Part shown: in pieces, positions 34,512-43,213 of the stretch
Numbering within the stretch: the stretch's first letter is position 1
Layout: the number at the start of each line of letters is the position of its first letter
Notes under the pieces: generated by a model
Told to the model about the DNA's origin: nothing
Database searches by the model: none
The model's input: the letters and a program-made list of their open reading frames with translations, nothing else
Translations under genes and position numbers: made by a program
Source of the DNA: Nocardiopsis sp. JB363
GTDB taxonomy: Bacteria > Actinomycetota > Actinomycetes > Streptosporangiales > Streptosporangiaceae
Assembly: GCF_900143625.1 (NCBI RefSeq)
Contig: NZ_FRFF01000178.1
Location: forward strand, 17,425-81,424
Length of the DNA stretch: 64,000 nt
Direction of reading: 5' to 3'

Positions 34512-34537
34512 GGGCGGTGGCGGGCGACGAAGAGGGC
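34512..34537. repeat. Dispersed copy of the 57-bp repeat junction
   Basis: 26 bases identical to the unit-to-unit junction of the repeats at 24153-24323 (GGGCGGTGGCGGGCGACGAA onwards), 10 bp after the methyltransferase stop and just before the convergent CCA-adding enzyme gene. Confidence 0.85.
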
Positions 34538-34559
34538 AGAAACCCGTACCGAGCACCGC

Positions 34560-36053
34560 TCAGCCCTTGAGGTGGTCGGCTGCCCAGACGCGCAGCTCCG
34601 CGGCGGCCTCCTCCTTGGCCATGGGGCCGTTCTCCAGCCGCAGTTCCAACAGGAACCGGTAGGCCTTGCCGATCAGAGGGCCGGGCTTGACGTCGAGGAT
34701 CTCCTGGATCTCGTTACCGTCCAGGTCGGGGCGGATCCTGTCCAGCTCCTCCTGTTCGGCGAGTTCGGAGATGCGTCGCTCGATGTCGTCGTAGGAACGA
34801 GAGAGCACCGCGGCCTTGCGCCGGTTGCGGGTGGTGCAGTCCGCCCGGGTGAGGATGTGCAGCCGCTCCAGCTGGTCACCGGCGTCACGGGCGTAGCGGC
34901 GCACGGCGGAGTCGGTCCACTCCCCCTTGCCGTACCCGTGGAAGCGAAGGTGCAGCGCGACCAGGTGGCCGACCTGGGCGGTCACGTCCTTGGGGAAACG
35001 CAGCGCGCTGAGGCGCTTACGGGTCATGGACGAGCCCACCACCTCGTGGTGGTGGAAGGTCACCCGGTTACCGCCCTCGAAGGAACGGGTCTTGGGCTTG
35101 CCGATGTCGTGCAGCAGCGCGGCCAGACGCAGCACCAGGTCGGGTTCGTGCCCGCGTGAACGCTCCAGTTCCATGGCCTGGTCCAGGACGGTGAGCGAGT
35201 GCTCGTAGACGTCCTTGTGCCGGTGGTGTTCGTCGATCTCCAGCCGCATCTTGGGGATCTCCGGGAGCACGTACTCGGCGATGCCCAGGTCCACCATGAG
35301 CTCGATGCCCCGGCGCGGGTCCGGGCTGAGCATGAGTTTGGTGAGTTCGTCCCGGACACGTTCGGCGGAGACGATGGAGAGCCGATCCGCCATGTTCCGG
35401 GCCGCCTCGGCCACCTCGGGGGCCAGGCTGAAACCGATCTGGGCGGCGAAGCGCACCGCGCGCATGATGCGCAGCGGGTCATCGCTGAAGGAGTCCTCCG
35501 GACGCCCCGGGGTGCGCAGGACCTTGTCCCGCAGGTCGGCCAGGCCACCGAAGGGATCCACGAACTCCCCGCTCGGTAGGCGAACCGCCATCGCGTTCAC
35601 CGTGAAGTCGCGGCGCAGCAGGTCGTCGTGGATGTCGGTGCCGTAGGAGACCTCGGGTTTGCGGGACTTGGGCGAGTAGGCCTCGCTGCGGTAGGTGGTG
35701 ATCTCCAGCTGGAACCCTCTCTTGCGCAGGCCCACCGTGCCGAACTCGATACCGACGGTCCACACCGAGTCCGCCCAGCCGTCGACCAGCTTCAGGATGT
35801 CCTGGGGTACGGCGTCGGTGGTGAGGTCCACGTCGTTGGAGACACGCCCGAGGAGAGCGTCGCGCACCGGACCGCCGACGATGGCGATCTGTTGGTCGTG
35901 CGCGGCGAAACGATCCCCGAGGTCCTCGGGGATCGGGCGGATCGAGTCGATCAACGCGGTGATCGCCGCCCGCTGCTCACCGGTCGGCTCACTCACCGAC
36001 GCGGGCCGGGTGCGGGCGGTGTCGTTCTCACTCGAAAACTCTGTGTTCGGCAC
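34560..36053 (-). CDS. cca: CCA-adding tRNA nucleotidyltransferase with HD domain
   Basis: 497-aa class II nucleotidyltransferase that builds or repairs the tRNA 3' CCA. Head domain IAIVGGPVRDALLG and SNDVDLTTDA (catalytic Asp pair), RRDFTVNAMAV and the neck DPLRIMRAVRFAAQIGF. The C-terminal HD domain has LLHDIGKPKT and HHHEVVG. The start GTG 36053 lies 7 nt after TAATCT with no Shine-Dalgarno, so leaderless initiation is likely. It is divergent from the DUF6049 gene, a conserved actinobacterial neighbour. Confidence 0.93.
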   Translation of the reverse strand: MPNTEFSSENDTARTRPASVSEPTGEQRAAITALIDSIRPIPEDLGDRFAAHDQQIAIVGGPVRDALLGRVSNDVDLTTDAVPQDILKLVDGWADSVWTVGIEFGTVGLRKRGFQLEITTYRSEAYSPKSRKPEVSYGTDIHDDLLRRDFTVNAMAVRLPSGEFVDPFGGLADLRDKVLRTPGRPEDSFSDDPLRIMRAVRFAAQIGFSLAPEVAEAARNMADRLSIVSAERVRDELTKLMLSPDPRRGIELMVDLGIAEYVLPEIPKMRLEIDEHHRHKDVYEHSLTVLDQAMELERSRGHEPDLVLRLAALLHDIGKPKTRSFEGGNRVTFHHHEVVGSSMTRKRLSALRFPKDVTAQVGHLVALHLRFHGYGKGEWTDSAVRRYARDAGDQLERLHILTRADCTTRNRRKAAVLSRSYDDIERRISELAEQEELDRIRPDLDGNEIQEILDVKPGPLIGKAYRFLLELRLENGPMAKEEAAAELRVWAADHLKG

Positions 36054-36216
36054 ACCACGCAGATTAAGCGTCCGCGCGGGGTGACCGCGAATCGCCGACC
36101 TGCTCGCGTCACCTCTGGCGCACACCCCACACCGGATGAAAGGCTGTCCCCGCCACGCGCCGGGCGAACGGGCGCACCAGAACCCGGGCTCGGTGAACAC
36201 GGTATCTTCTGGTGAA

Positions 36217-38916
36217 GTGGTGGCCCGTCAGGTTCAGCCCACGGCCACCGGCCCCGCCTCACGCCGAGCGCGCCGCGCGGGCACCCCGATCCGCCCCCGC
36301 CCCGTCACTCCACGTCCTTGGCGGGACGGACACCTGGCCCCGAATCAGGAAACCGGTCAAGCGTTGCGTCGAACTGCTTCCGCGGCCGCGGTCATGGCCA
36401 TGACCGCCGCCCTGCTCCCGATCCCGGCCACGCTCTCACCCGTCTCGGCGGAACCAGAGAACGAGGAGTCGGTGCCTCCGATCGTCGTGGACCGGATCAC
36501 GCCGGACGCCATCGACGAGGACAGCACCCTGCGCGTAGCGGGCGAGGTGACCAACGACACGGACTCCTCGATCGAGGACGTCACCGTCAGGATCCGCTAC
36601 TCGCGGCACTCCTTCAACTCCCGCGAGGAGATGAACGAGTTCGCCACCGGTGACGGCTGGCAACCCGACGCGGAGGGCCCCGAGGAAGAGTTCGCGGGCG
36701 AACTGGAGCCCGACCAAGGCCTGGAATACACGCTCAGCACCCCGGTGAAGGACCTCGACCTGGGGTCCCACGGCGTCTACCCGATGGTCGTGGAAGCCCT
36801 GGACGGCGACGGCGAACAGCTGGGCACGCAGTACACCTTCCTCCCCTACACGGGGAACGACGACGTCGACGAACTCGACCTGGCGTGGGTCTGGCCGCTG
36901 ATGGAAGAGCCGCAGCGCGCCGACGACGACACCTTCCTGAGTGAGGACCTGCACTCGTCCGTGGCCGAGGAGGGGCGGCTGGGCCGTCTCCTGGCCACCG
37001 GCGCCCAGGTCCCCCTGTCCTTCGAGGCCGGTGAGGAGGACCTCGTCGAGGAGCTCGGCCTACAGGAGGAAGAGGAAGAAGAGGAAGAGCAGGGGCCCTC
37101 GCCCGACGCCGAGAGCCCGACGACCGAGCTGTCCCCCGGCGAGGAGCCTCCCAGCGCGGAGCCCACCGAGGACGGCCCCGGCGGGGAGCCGTCCCCCTCC
37201 CCCTCCCCCGAAGCGACCGCCGAGCCGGAGGACGAAGCCTCGGAGACCCCGGACTCCCCCGAGGAGACCGAAGAGGGCGAGGAGGAGACCCCCGAACGGA
37301 CCGAGGGTGTCCCCATCACGTGGGCCGTCGACCCCGGAACCATGGACGACGTCCTGCGCATCGCGGCGGAGGAACACGACGTCCTGGAGGACCTGTTGGA
37401 GGTCCCCGGCGGGACCGAACCGGAACGCCACCAGCGCGCCGCCGACGTGCCCGCCCAGGTGTGGTTGCGCGAGGCCCGCCGGATCCTGCCCGCCGACACC
37501 GTCGTGGCCACCCCGTACGCCAACACCGACCTGGTCGCGCTGCTGCGCAACGACCTGCACGTCGACGCCGACGCCTCCCTGACCCTGGCCCAGGAGGCGG
37601 TGCGCCGTTCCCTGGCCATGGAGGCCGACTCCAGGTTCGCCTTCCCGGCGCGCGGGCTGATGGACGAGAACGTCCACGAGCTGTACGCGGCGCACGGAGC
37701 CCACCGGTTCCTTCTGCGCGAGTCGGCGATGCCGGCCGCGTCCTGGCTCTCCACCACGCCCACCGCACAGGCACCGCTTCCGGCCGCTGAGGACGACGAA
37801 GAGGAACCGTTCGCCCTGGTCGCCGACGTCGGCCTGACCGAGGTGCTGTCCATGCCCTCACACGGGCCCGGTGAGTCCGCCTTGGCCCTGCAGCGGTTCG
37901 CCGCGGAGACCGCGATGATCGCCGGTGAGAACGTCGGTGACGACCGTGTCGTGGTGGCCGCTCCGCCCGCCGGTTGGGATCCCAGCACGGAGCTGGCCTC
38001 CGGTGTCCTCGAAGCCACCGAGGACCTGCCGTGGCTGTCACCCGAACGTCTGGACGGGGTCGAGCTGCCCGATCAGGGTGACCGGGAGGAGACCCGGGAG
38101 GATCTGCGCTACCCGGACCGGGCCCGCGAACAGGAACTCGGCTCCACCTACCTCGGTCAGGTCGAGGACGTGAGCCGGGACGTGCGCCTGTTCAACAGCA
38201 TCCTCGTCGGCGACAGCGACCCCTTCCGTCCCGCCATCGTGCGGCTGGAATCGGTGTACTGGCGTGAACGCGAGGCTCTGGCCGGGGCCACCCGTTCGGT
38301 GGTCGGCCAGTCCGTGCAGGACCGGATGCAGGACGTGCGCGTCATCCCGGGTGAACCGGTGACCCTGGCCAGCAGTACCGGGATCACCGGTGTGCTCGTC
38401 GCCAACGACCTGGAGGACGAGTCGGTCTACGTCCACCTGTCGATCTACTCGGAGAACTCCGAGCGGCTCGGCATCGGTACCTACACGTCCGACTTCCAGA
38501 TCGCCCCGGGCGCCAAGACCACCGTCTACGTCCCTCTCTCCGCGCGGATCAACGGCACCACCACGGTCCACGTGAGCCTGCAGAACTCCAACGGTGAGCC
38601 GATCAGCCCTCAGGACACCATGATCCAGGTGAACGCCACGGGTCTGGGAACACAGGCACTGCTCATCAGCGGGATCGGGCTGCTGATCCTCATCGTCGCC
38701 CTCGCCCCGAGGGCCCTGCGCAAGTGGGCTCGACGGCAGGCGGCCAAGGCCGAGGCGGCCGACGGCGCCGCCCCTGAAGGCGACGAGGACGACAAGGACG
38801 AAGAGGTCCGGAGCGACGCCGCGGACACGAAGTCCGACCAGGACGCGAAGGACACCGACTCCGAGGACACCGGCCTCGGCGAGGACCCATCGAATGACGG
38901 CGACACCCGCACGTGA
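36217..38916 (+). CDS. DUF6049-family cell-envelope protein
   Basis: About 899 aa. An N-terminal basic region and a hydrophobic export signal (SAAAVMAMTAALLPIPATL) lead to a large extracytoplasmic part with an Ig-like strand region (VDRITPDAIDEDSTLRVAGEV). A 100-residue Glu/Pro/Ser-rich insert follows at about 285-395, then a conserved core (WAVDPGTMDDVL, VVATPYANTDLVALL). A C-terminal membrane span (LLISGIGLLILIVALAPRAL) and an acidic cytoplasmic tail end it. The family lies between the CCA enzyme and murJ in many actinobacteria and is presumed envelope-related. Start uncertain: GTG 36217 follows TATCTT by 8 nt, pointing to a leaderless message. Confidence 0.8.
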   Translation: MVARQVQPTATGPASRRARRAGTPIRPRPVTPRPWRDGHLAPNQETGQALRRTASAAAVMAMTAALLPIPATLSPVSAEPENEESVPPIVVDRITPDAIDEDSTLRVAGEVTNDTDSSIEDVTVRIRYSRHSFNSREEMNEFATGDGWQPDAEGPEEEFAGELEPDQGLEYTLSTPVKDLDLGSHGVYPMVVEALDGDGEQLGTQYTFLPYTGNDDVDELDLAWVWPLMEEPQRADDDTFLSEDLHSSVAEEGRLGRLLATGAQVPLSFEAGEEDLVEELGLQEEEEEEEEQGPSPDAESPTTELSPGEEPPSAEPTEDGPGGEPSPSPSPEATAEPEDEASETPDSPEETEEGEEETPERTEGVPITWAVDPGTMDDVLRIAAEEHDVLEDLLEVPGGTEPERHQRAADVPAQVWLREARRILPADTVVATPYANTDLVALLRNDLHVDADASLTLAQEAVRRSLAMEADSRFAFPARGLMDENVHELYAAHGAHRFLLRESAMPAASWLSTTPTAQAPLPAAEDDEEEPFALVADVGLTEVLSMPSHGPGESALALQRFAAETAMIAGENVGDDRVVVAAPPAGWDPSTELASGVLEATEDLPWLSPERLDGVELPDQGDREETREDLRYPDRAREQELGSTYLGQVEDVSRDVRLFNSILVGDSDPFRPAIVRLESVYWREREALAGATRSVVGQSVQDRMQDVRVIPGEPVTLASSTGITGVLVANDLEDESVYVHLSIYSENSERLGIGTYTSDFQIAPGAKTTVYVPLSARINGTTTVHVSLQNSNGEPISPQDTMIQVNATGLGTQALLISGIGLLILIVALAPRALRKWARRQAAKAEAADGAAPEGDEDDKDEEVRSDAADTKSDQDAKDTDSEDTGLGEDPSNDGDTRT

Positions 38917-38944
38917 CGCCGGAAGCCGTGTCGACAAGATGACG

Positions 38945-38971
38945 GGGCGACATGACGACATGTCGCCCCGT
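38945..38971 (+). terminator. Hairpin between DUF6049 gene and murJ
   Basis: Near-perfect stem GGGGCGACATG/CATGTCGCCCC with a short loop, flanked on both sides by GTCGAC (38932 and about 38972). It may serve as a terminator and belongs to the GTCGAC palindrome family. Confidence 0.6.
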
Positions 38972-39076
38972 CGACCTGTCCCCTTGTTCACACGTCATCA
39001 CCCCCGCACTCTTCGCCATGCTCCGGGCCCCGGGGCCGCGACTCGATACCTCCGATGAAAGGAACGCTGATCCACG

Positions 39077-41005
39077 GTGGTCACCGAATCCCCTAACGGC
39101 GACGAACAACCCCCTCGTTACGCGCCTAAGCACGGTAAGCACGCCGACGGTCCCCTCCCCGGCGACAGCGCGATCCGGCCCTACTCGGGCCCGACGTCCT
39201 CCTACGAGGAGGGTGAGTTCCCCGCGCCCATGGCCGCCCCACGCGGCCCCGCCCCGGACGGCGGGCACCCCGGCGGTCATGAGCGCGACGGTGGCGAAGG
39301 ACCGAACGATCGGGAGCCGTCCCGTGGGGACGACCCCGCGCTCGACGCCGGGCCCGTGGGGAACGAGTCGGCCGCGGGCGAGGGTTCCGGCGGCATGATG
39401 CGCTCCAGCGCGATCATGGCCGTGGGCACCATGGCCTCCCGGCTGACCGGGTTCGCGCGGACCATCGTGCTGGCCGCCGCCATCGGCACCCACCTGCTCG
39501 GTGACGCCTACCACACGGCGCACACGATCCCCTTCATCCTGAACGACCTGCTCATCGGCGGCCTGATGGCCTCCGTGGTCATCCCGTTCCTGGTCAAGCG
39601 GCGCAAGAACGACCTGGACGGCGGCAAGGCCACCGAGGACCGTCTGTTCACCTCGATGGTGCTGGCGCTGCTGTTGGTGACCACGGCCGCGATCCTGGCC
39701 GCCGAGACCCTGATCTGGCTGTACGGATCCCGGTTCACCCCGCTGCAGTTCGAGACGTCCGTCTACCTGGCGCGTTTCCTGCTCTCGCAGATCTTCTTCG
39801 TGGGTCTGAGCGGCCTGCTCAGCGCCATGCTCAACACCCGGAACAAGTTCGGTGCCGCGGTGTGGGCTCCGGTACTGAACAACGTCATCATCATGTGCGT
39901 GGCCGCGCTGTTCCTGGTCGTGGCCGGCCCCGGGAAGACCCCCGAGACGATCACCGGCGCCGAACTCACCCTGCTGGGTGCCGGCACCGCGGCGGGCATG
40001 GCCATGCAGGCCGTGGTCCTGTTCATCGCCCTGACCCGCACCGGCTACCGTTGGCGCCCCCGACTCGACCTGCGCGGCTCCGGGCTGGGCGAGGCGCTCC
40101 GCACCGCCGGCTGGATGATGCTCTACACCCTGTTCACCCAGGCCGGGCTGTGGATCACCACCAACATCGCCAACGCCGCCAACGTCGCGAGCATCGAAGA
40201 GGGTCTGGACGTGGGTGCGGGCATCAGCGCCTACAACCTGGCCTACCAGCTCTTCCAGCTTCCCTACGCGATCATCGCCGTCTCCCTGATCACCGTGCTC
40301 CTGCCCCGCATGAGCGCGCACGCCGACGACCGGAACTGGGACGCGGTCCGCTCGGACTTCTCCCGCACCCTGAGGATCTCCGCCTTCGTGCTGGTGCCGA
40401 CCGCCTTCGCGGTCGCGATGTTCGCCGAACCGCTGTCCGTCCTGGCGTTCGCCCGCGGGTCGGTCTCGGTGGCCGACGCTTCCGCCATCGGCCAGATCCT
40501 CATGGTCATGTCGCTCGGTCTGGTGCCGTTCACGATCTTCCAACTGATGCTGCGCGTGTTCTTCGCCATGGGCGACACGAAGACGCCGGCCCTCATCGGT
40601 GGCGCGAACCTCGCTGTTCACAGCGCTCTGGCACTGGTGGCCTATCTGCTGCTGCCGCCGAACATGGTCGTGGTCGGCGTCGCCTCGGGCTTCATGCTGT
40701 CGTTCCTTTCCGGTCTGGTCATCGCCGGTCAGGTGATCAGTCGCCGTATCGGAGGACTTGACGGAAAGCACGTGATTGGCACATTGTTGCGCCTGCACCT
40801 GGCGGTCGTCCCCAGCGTCGCTGTGGGCTTCGGTGTGCTCTGGTTCTTCGATGCCTACGTCGGCCCCGGTCTGTTCTCCTACCTCGGCGCTCCCCTCGTG
40901 GGCTGCGTCGCCGGTGCTCTGCTCTTCCTCGTGTCCGCACGTGTGCTGCGCGTTCCGGAACTGAGCGCCGCGATGGAACTCATCCGCGGTCGCGTGCGTC
41001 GTTGA
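39077..41005 (+). CDS. murJ: MurJ lipid II flippase, first tandem copy
   Basis: 642 aa. The first ~105 residues are a disordered, Pro/Gly-rich cytoplasmic tail. Then come 14 predicted membrane spans of the MOP superfamily: MAVGTMASRLTGFARTIVLAAAIG, LNDLLIGGLMASVVIPFLVKRR, AMLNTRNKFGAAVWAPVLNN, QLPYAIIAVSLITVLLPRMS. MurJ moves lipid II across the membrane for peptidoglycan synthesis. GTG 39077 has only a distant GAAAGGA. It is 81 bp upstream of a second murJ. Which copy is the essential flippase cannot be told from sequence. Confidence 0.92.
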   Translation: MVTESPNGDEQPPRYAPKHGKHADGPLPGDSAIRPYSGPTSSYEEGEFPAPMAAPRGPAPDGGHPGGHERDGGEGPNDREPSRGDDPALDAGPVGNESAAGEGSGGMMRSSAIMAVGTMASRLTGFARTIVLAAAIGTHLLGDAYHTAHTIPFILNDLLIGGLMASVVIPFLVKRRKNDLDGGKATEDRLFTSMVLALLLVTTAAILAAETLIWLYGSRFTPLQFETSVYLARFLLSQIFFVGLSGLLSAMLNTRNKFGAAVWAPVLNNVIIMCVAALFLVVAGPGKTPETITGAELTLLGAGTAAGMAMQAVVLFIALTRTGYRWRPRLDLRGSGLGEALRTAGWMMLYTLFTQAGLWITTNIANAANVASIEEGLDVGAGISAYNLAYQLFQLPYAIIAVSLITVLLPRMSAHADDRNWDAVRSDFSRTLRISAFVLVPTAFAVAMFAEPLSVLAFARGSVSVADASAIGQILMVMSLGLVPFTIFQLMLRVFFAMGDTKTPALIGGANLAVHSALALVAYLLLPPNMVVVGVASGFMLSFLSGLVIAGQVISRRIGGLDGKHVIGTLLRLHLAVVPSVAVGFGVLWFFDAYVGPGLFSYLGAPLVGCVAGALLFLVSARVLRVPELSAAMELIRGRVRR

Positions 41006-41086
41006 TCATCGCCCCCTCCTTCCGGCCCCGCACCCGCCGGCCCACGAACCCGTAGCCGTATTCAGCCAGAAAAGGAATGCCCGACG

Positions 41087-42967
41087 GTGTCCAGCGACAA
41101 CCCCCGTCAGCACGCCGACGGATCTGAGAACAGACCCGTGGACCATCCGAAGCAACGCTCCCGCCGCCAGATGGTGATGCCGGAGGACGTGCTCGACGCG
41201 TACGAACGTTCCGAACCGCAGGGTGAACCCGAGACCGGTCTGAAGACCCTCCGGGATCCGAGCGAGATCGGTGACCTGGGCACGGCGGACCGGGCCGGTC
41301 TGGAGGACGGCGACGAGATCGGTGGTTCGTCGCACACCGCTCCGGGCAATATCGCCAAGTCGACCGCGATCATGGCGGTCGGCACGATCGCCTCACGCGC
41401 GACCGGCTTCGTCCGGGCCATCATCCTGGCCGCCGCGATCGGCACCCAACTGCTGGGCGACGCCTACCAGACCGCGGGCATGGTCCCGTACATGATCTAC
41501 GACCTGCTCATCGGCGGGTTGTTGGCCAGTGTGTTCGTGCCGTTCCTGGTCAAGCGGCGCAAGCTCGACAACGACGGGGGCGACAAGACCGAGCAGCGTC
41601 TGGTGACCCTGATGCTGCTCGGGTTGTTCGTGCTGACCCTGGTGTCCGTACTGATCGCCGAGTGGTTCATCAGGATCTACGCGGGCGGGTTCAGCGGGGC
41701 CCAGTACGAGGTCTCGGTGATCCTCGCCCGGTATCTGGTGCTGCAGATCTTCTTCATCGGCGCCAGCGGCCTGGCCAGCGCGATGCTGAACGCGCGCAAC
41801 AAGTTCGGCGCCCCCATGTGGGCCCCGGTACTGAACAACGTCGTGATCATCGGCGTCTGCCTCTGGTACCTGAACATCGCCGGCCCGGGACGGTCCCCGG
41901 AGACCATCACGCAGGGCGAGCTGGCACTGCTGGGTCTGGGTACCTCGTTGGGTCAGGTCGTGCAGGCCGCCGTGCTGATCTGGGCGTTGGCCGCGGCGGG
42001 CTTCCGTTGGCGGCCCCGTCTGGACCTGCGCGGTTCGGGCCTGGGCGAGGCGGCCGGCGCCGCCTCCTGGATGATGCTGTACATCGTGGTCGCGCAGGTG
42101 GGCGCTCTCGTCTCCACCAACGTCGCCACCCGCGCCGGTGCGATGTCGGCGGAGCTGGGTTACGACACCGGATCGGGGATCGCGGCCTACAAGTTCGCCT
42201 CGATGCTGTTCCAGCTGCCGTACGCGATCATCGCGGTCTCGGTGATCACTGCGTTGTTGCCCCGGATGAGCGAACACGTCGCGGCCGGGCGCAAGGACCA
42301 GGTCCGCAGTGACTTCTCTCGGGGGTTCCGTCTCTCCTCGGTGTTGATCGTGCCGATCTCGGTGGCGATGATCGTCTTCGCCATCCCGTTCTGCGTGATG
42401 ATCTACGCGCAGGGCAGCACGAGCGTGGCGGACGCCGCGGCCATCGGCCGGATCCTGATGGTCTTCTGCGTGATGTTGATCCCGTTCACGCTCTTCCAGC
42501 TACAGATGCGTGTCTTCTACGCGCTGGGCGACACCCGCACACCCGCCTTGGTGGCGATCCCCTCGGAGATCACGCACGCGATCACCGGGATCGGTCTACT
42601 GTTCGTGATGGCGGACACCCCGCAGCACATCGTGGTGTGGCTGCCGCTCCCCTACGGCCTGTACTACATCGTGGGCTCGATGATCATGTGGTACATCCTC
42701 CACAAGCGCCTCAACGGCCTGGACGGACGTCGCACCGTGGTCACCTTGTTCAAGCTGCACCTGGCCGCCGTTCCCGCGGCCCTCTTCGGCATGCTGATGA
42801 TCGTGGTCTTCGAGGGCCTTCCCGGTGATCTGTGGCCGGCTCTCGGCTCGATGGTGGCCGGAGGACTGGTCGGTGCCGTACTGTTCGTGGTCGCGGCCAA
42901 GTTCCTCAATGTGACTGAAGTCACATCGTTCCTGGATTTGCTCAAGACACGACTGCGACGCCGCTGA
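41087..42967 (+). CDS. murJ: MurJ lipid II flippase, second tandem copy
   Basis: 626 aa, clearly paralogous to the preceding gene: MAVGTIASRATGFVRAIILAAAIG against MAVGTMASRLTGFARTIVLAAAIG, YDLLIGGLLASVFVPFLVKRRK, AMLNARNKFGAPMWAPVLNN, and an identical WRPRLDLRGSGLGEA loop. A ~90-residue acidic/basic cytoplasmic N-tail differs from that of copy 1. GTG 41087 follows AAAAGGA. The pseudokinase that regulates MurJ in mycobacteria is here the separate gene 246 bp downstream, making this copy the better positional equivalent of MviN. Confidence 0.92.
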   Translation: MSSDNPRQHADGSENRPVDHPKQRSRRQMVMPEDVLDAYERSEPQGEPETGLKTLRDPSEIGDLGTADRAGLEDGDEIGGSSHTAPGNIAKSTAIMAVGTIASRATGFVRAIILAAAIGTQLLGDAYQTAGMVPYMIYDLLIGGLLASVFVPFLVKRRKLDNDGGDKTEQRLVTLMLLGLFVLTLVSVLIAEWFIRIYAGGFSGAQYEVSVILARYLVLQIFFIGASGLASAMLNARNKFGAPMWAPVLNNVVIIGVCLWYLNIAGPGRSPETITQGELALLGLGTSLGQVVQAAVLIWALAAAGFRWRPRLDLRGSGLGEAAGAASWMMLYIVVAQVGALVSTNVATRAGAMSAELGYDTGSGIAAYKFASMLFQLPYAIIAVSVITALLPRMSEHVAAGRKDQVRSDFSRGFRLSSVLIVPISVAMIVFAIPFCVMIYAQGSTSVADAAAIGRILMVFCVMLIPFTLFQLQMRVFYALGDTRTPALVAIPSEITHAITGIGLLFVMADTPQHIVVWLPLPYGLYYIVGSMIMWYILHKRLNGLDGRRTVVTLFKLHLAAVPAALFGMLMIVVFEGLPGDLWPALGSMVAGGLVGAVLFVVAAKFLNVTEVTSFLDLLKTRLRRR

Positions 42968-43213
42968 TCACCTGGAATGGATGACCTTGAGTAGTCGGAC
43001 ACGAATACGTCCAGGAAGGTGGATGGGTAATCAATGTCCTCCAAAGAGGCTGTTCAGGCGTCCTAGCATGGACAGATACCGCTTTACCGCTAGAGCATCG
43101 TTTATCCGAGCTGCCCGAAGGGAGGCTGGGGACAGCAGACAGGGCCGACCCCCTCGCGTGAACCCGCACAGGCACCACGCGACTCAGCGGCACTGGCACC
43201 CGTCACTCCCATC
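42968..43213 (+). promoter_or_regulatory. Upstream region of the pseudokinase-sigM operon
   Basis: 246 bp. GGAAT (42974-42978) and GTC (42994-42996) with a 15-bp gap loosely resemble an ECF promoter (GGAAC-N15/17-GTC), which would fit SigM autoregulation. The match is incomplete. Confidence 0.3.
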
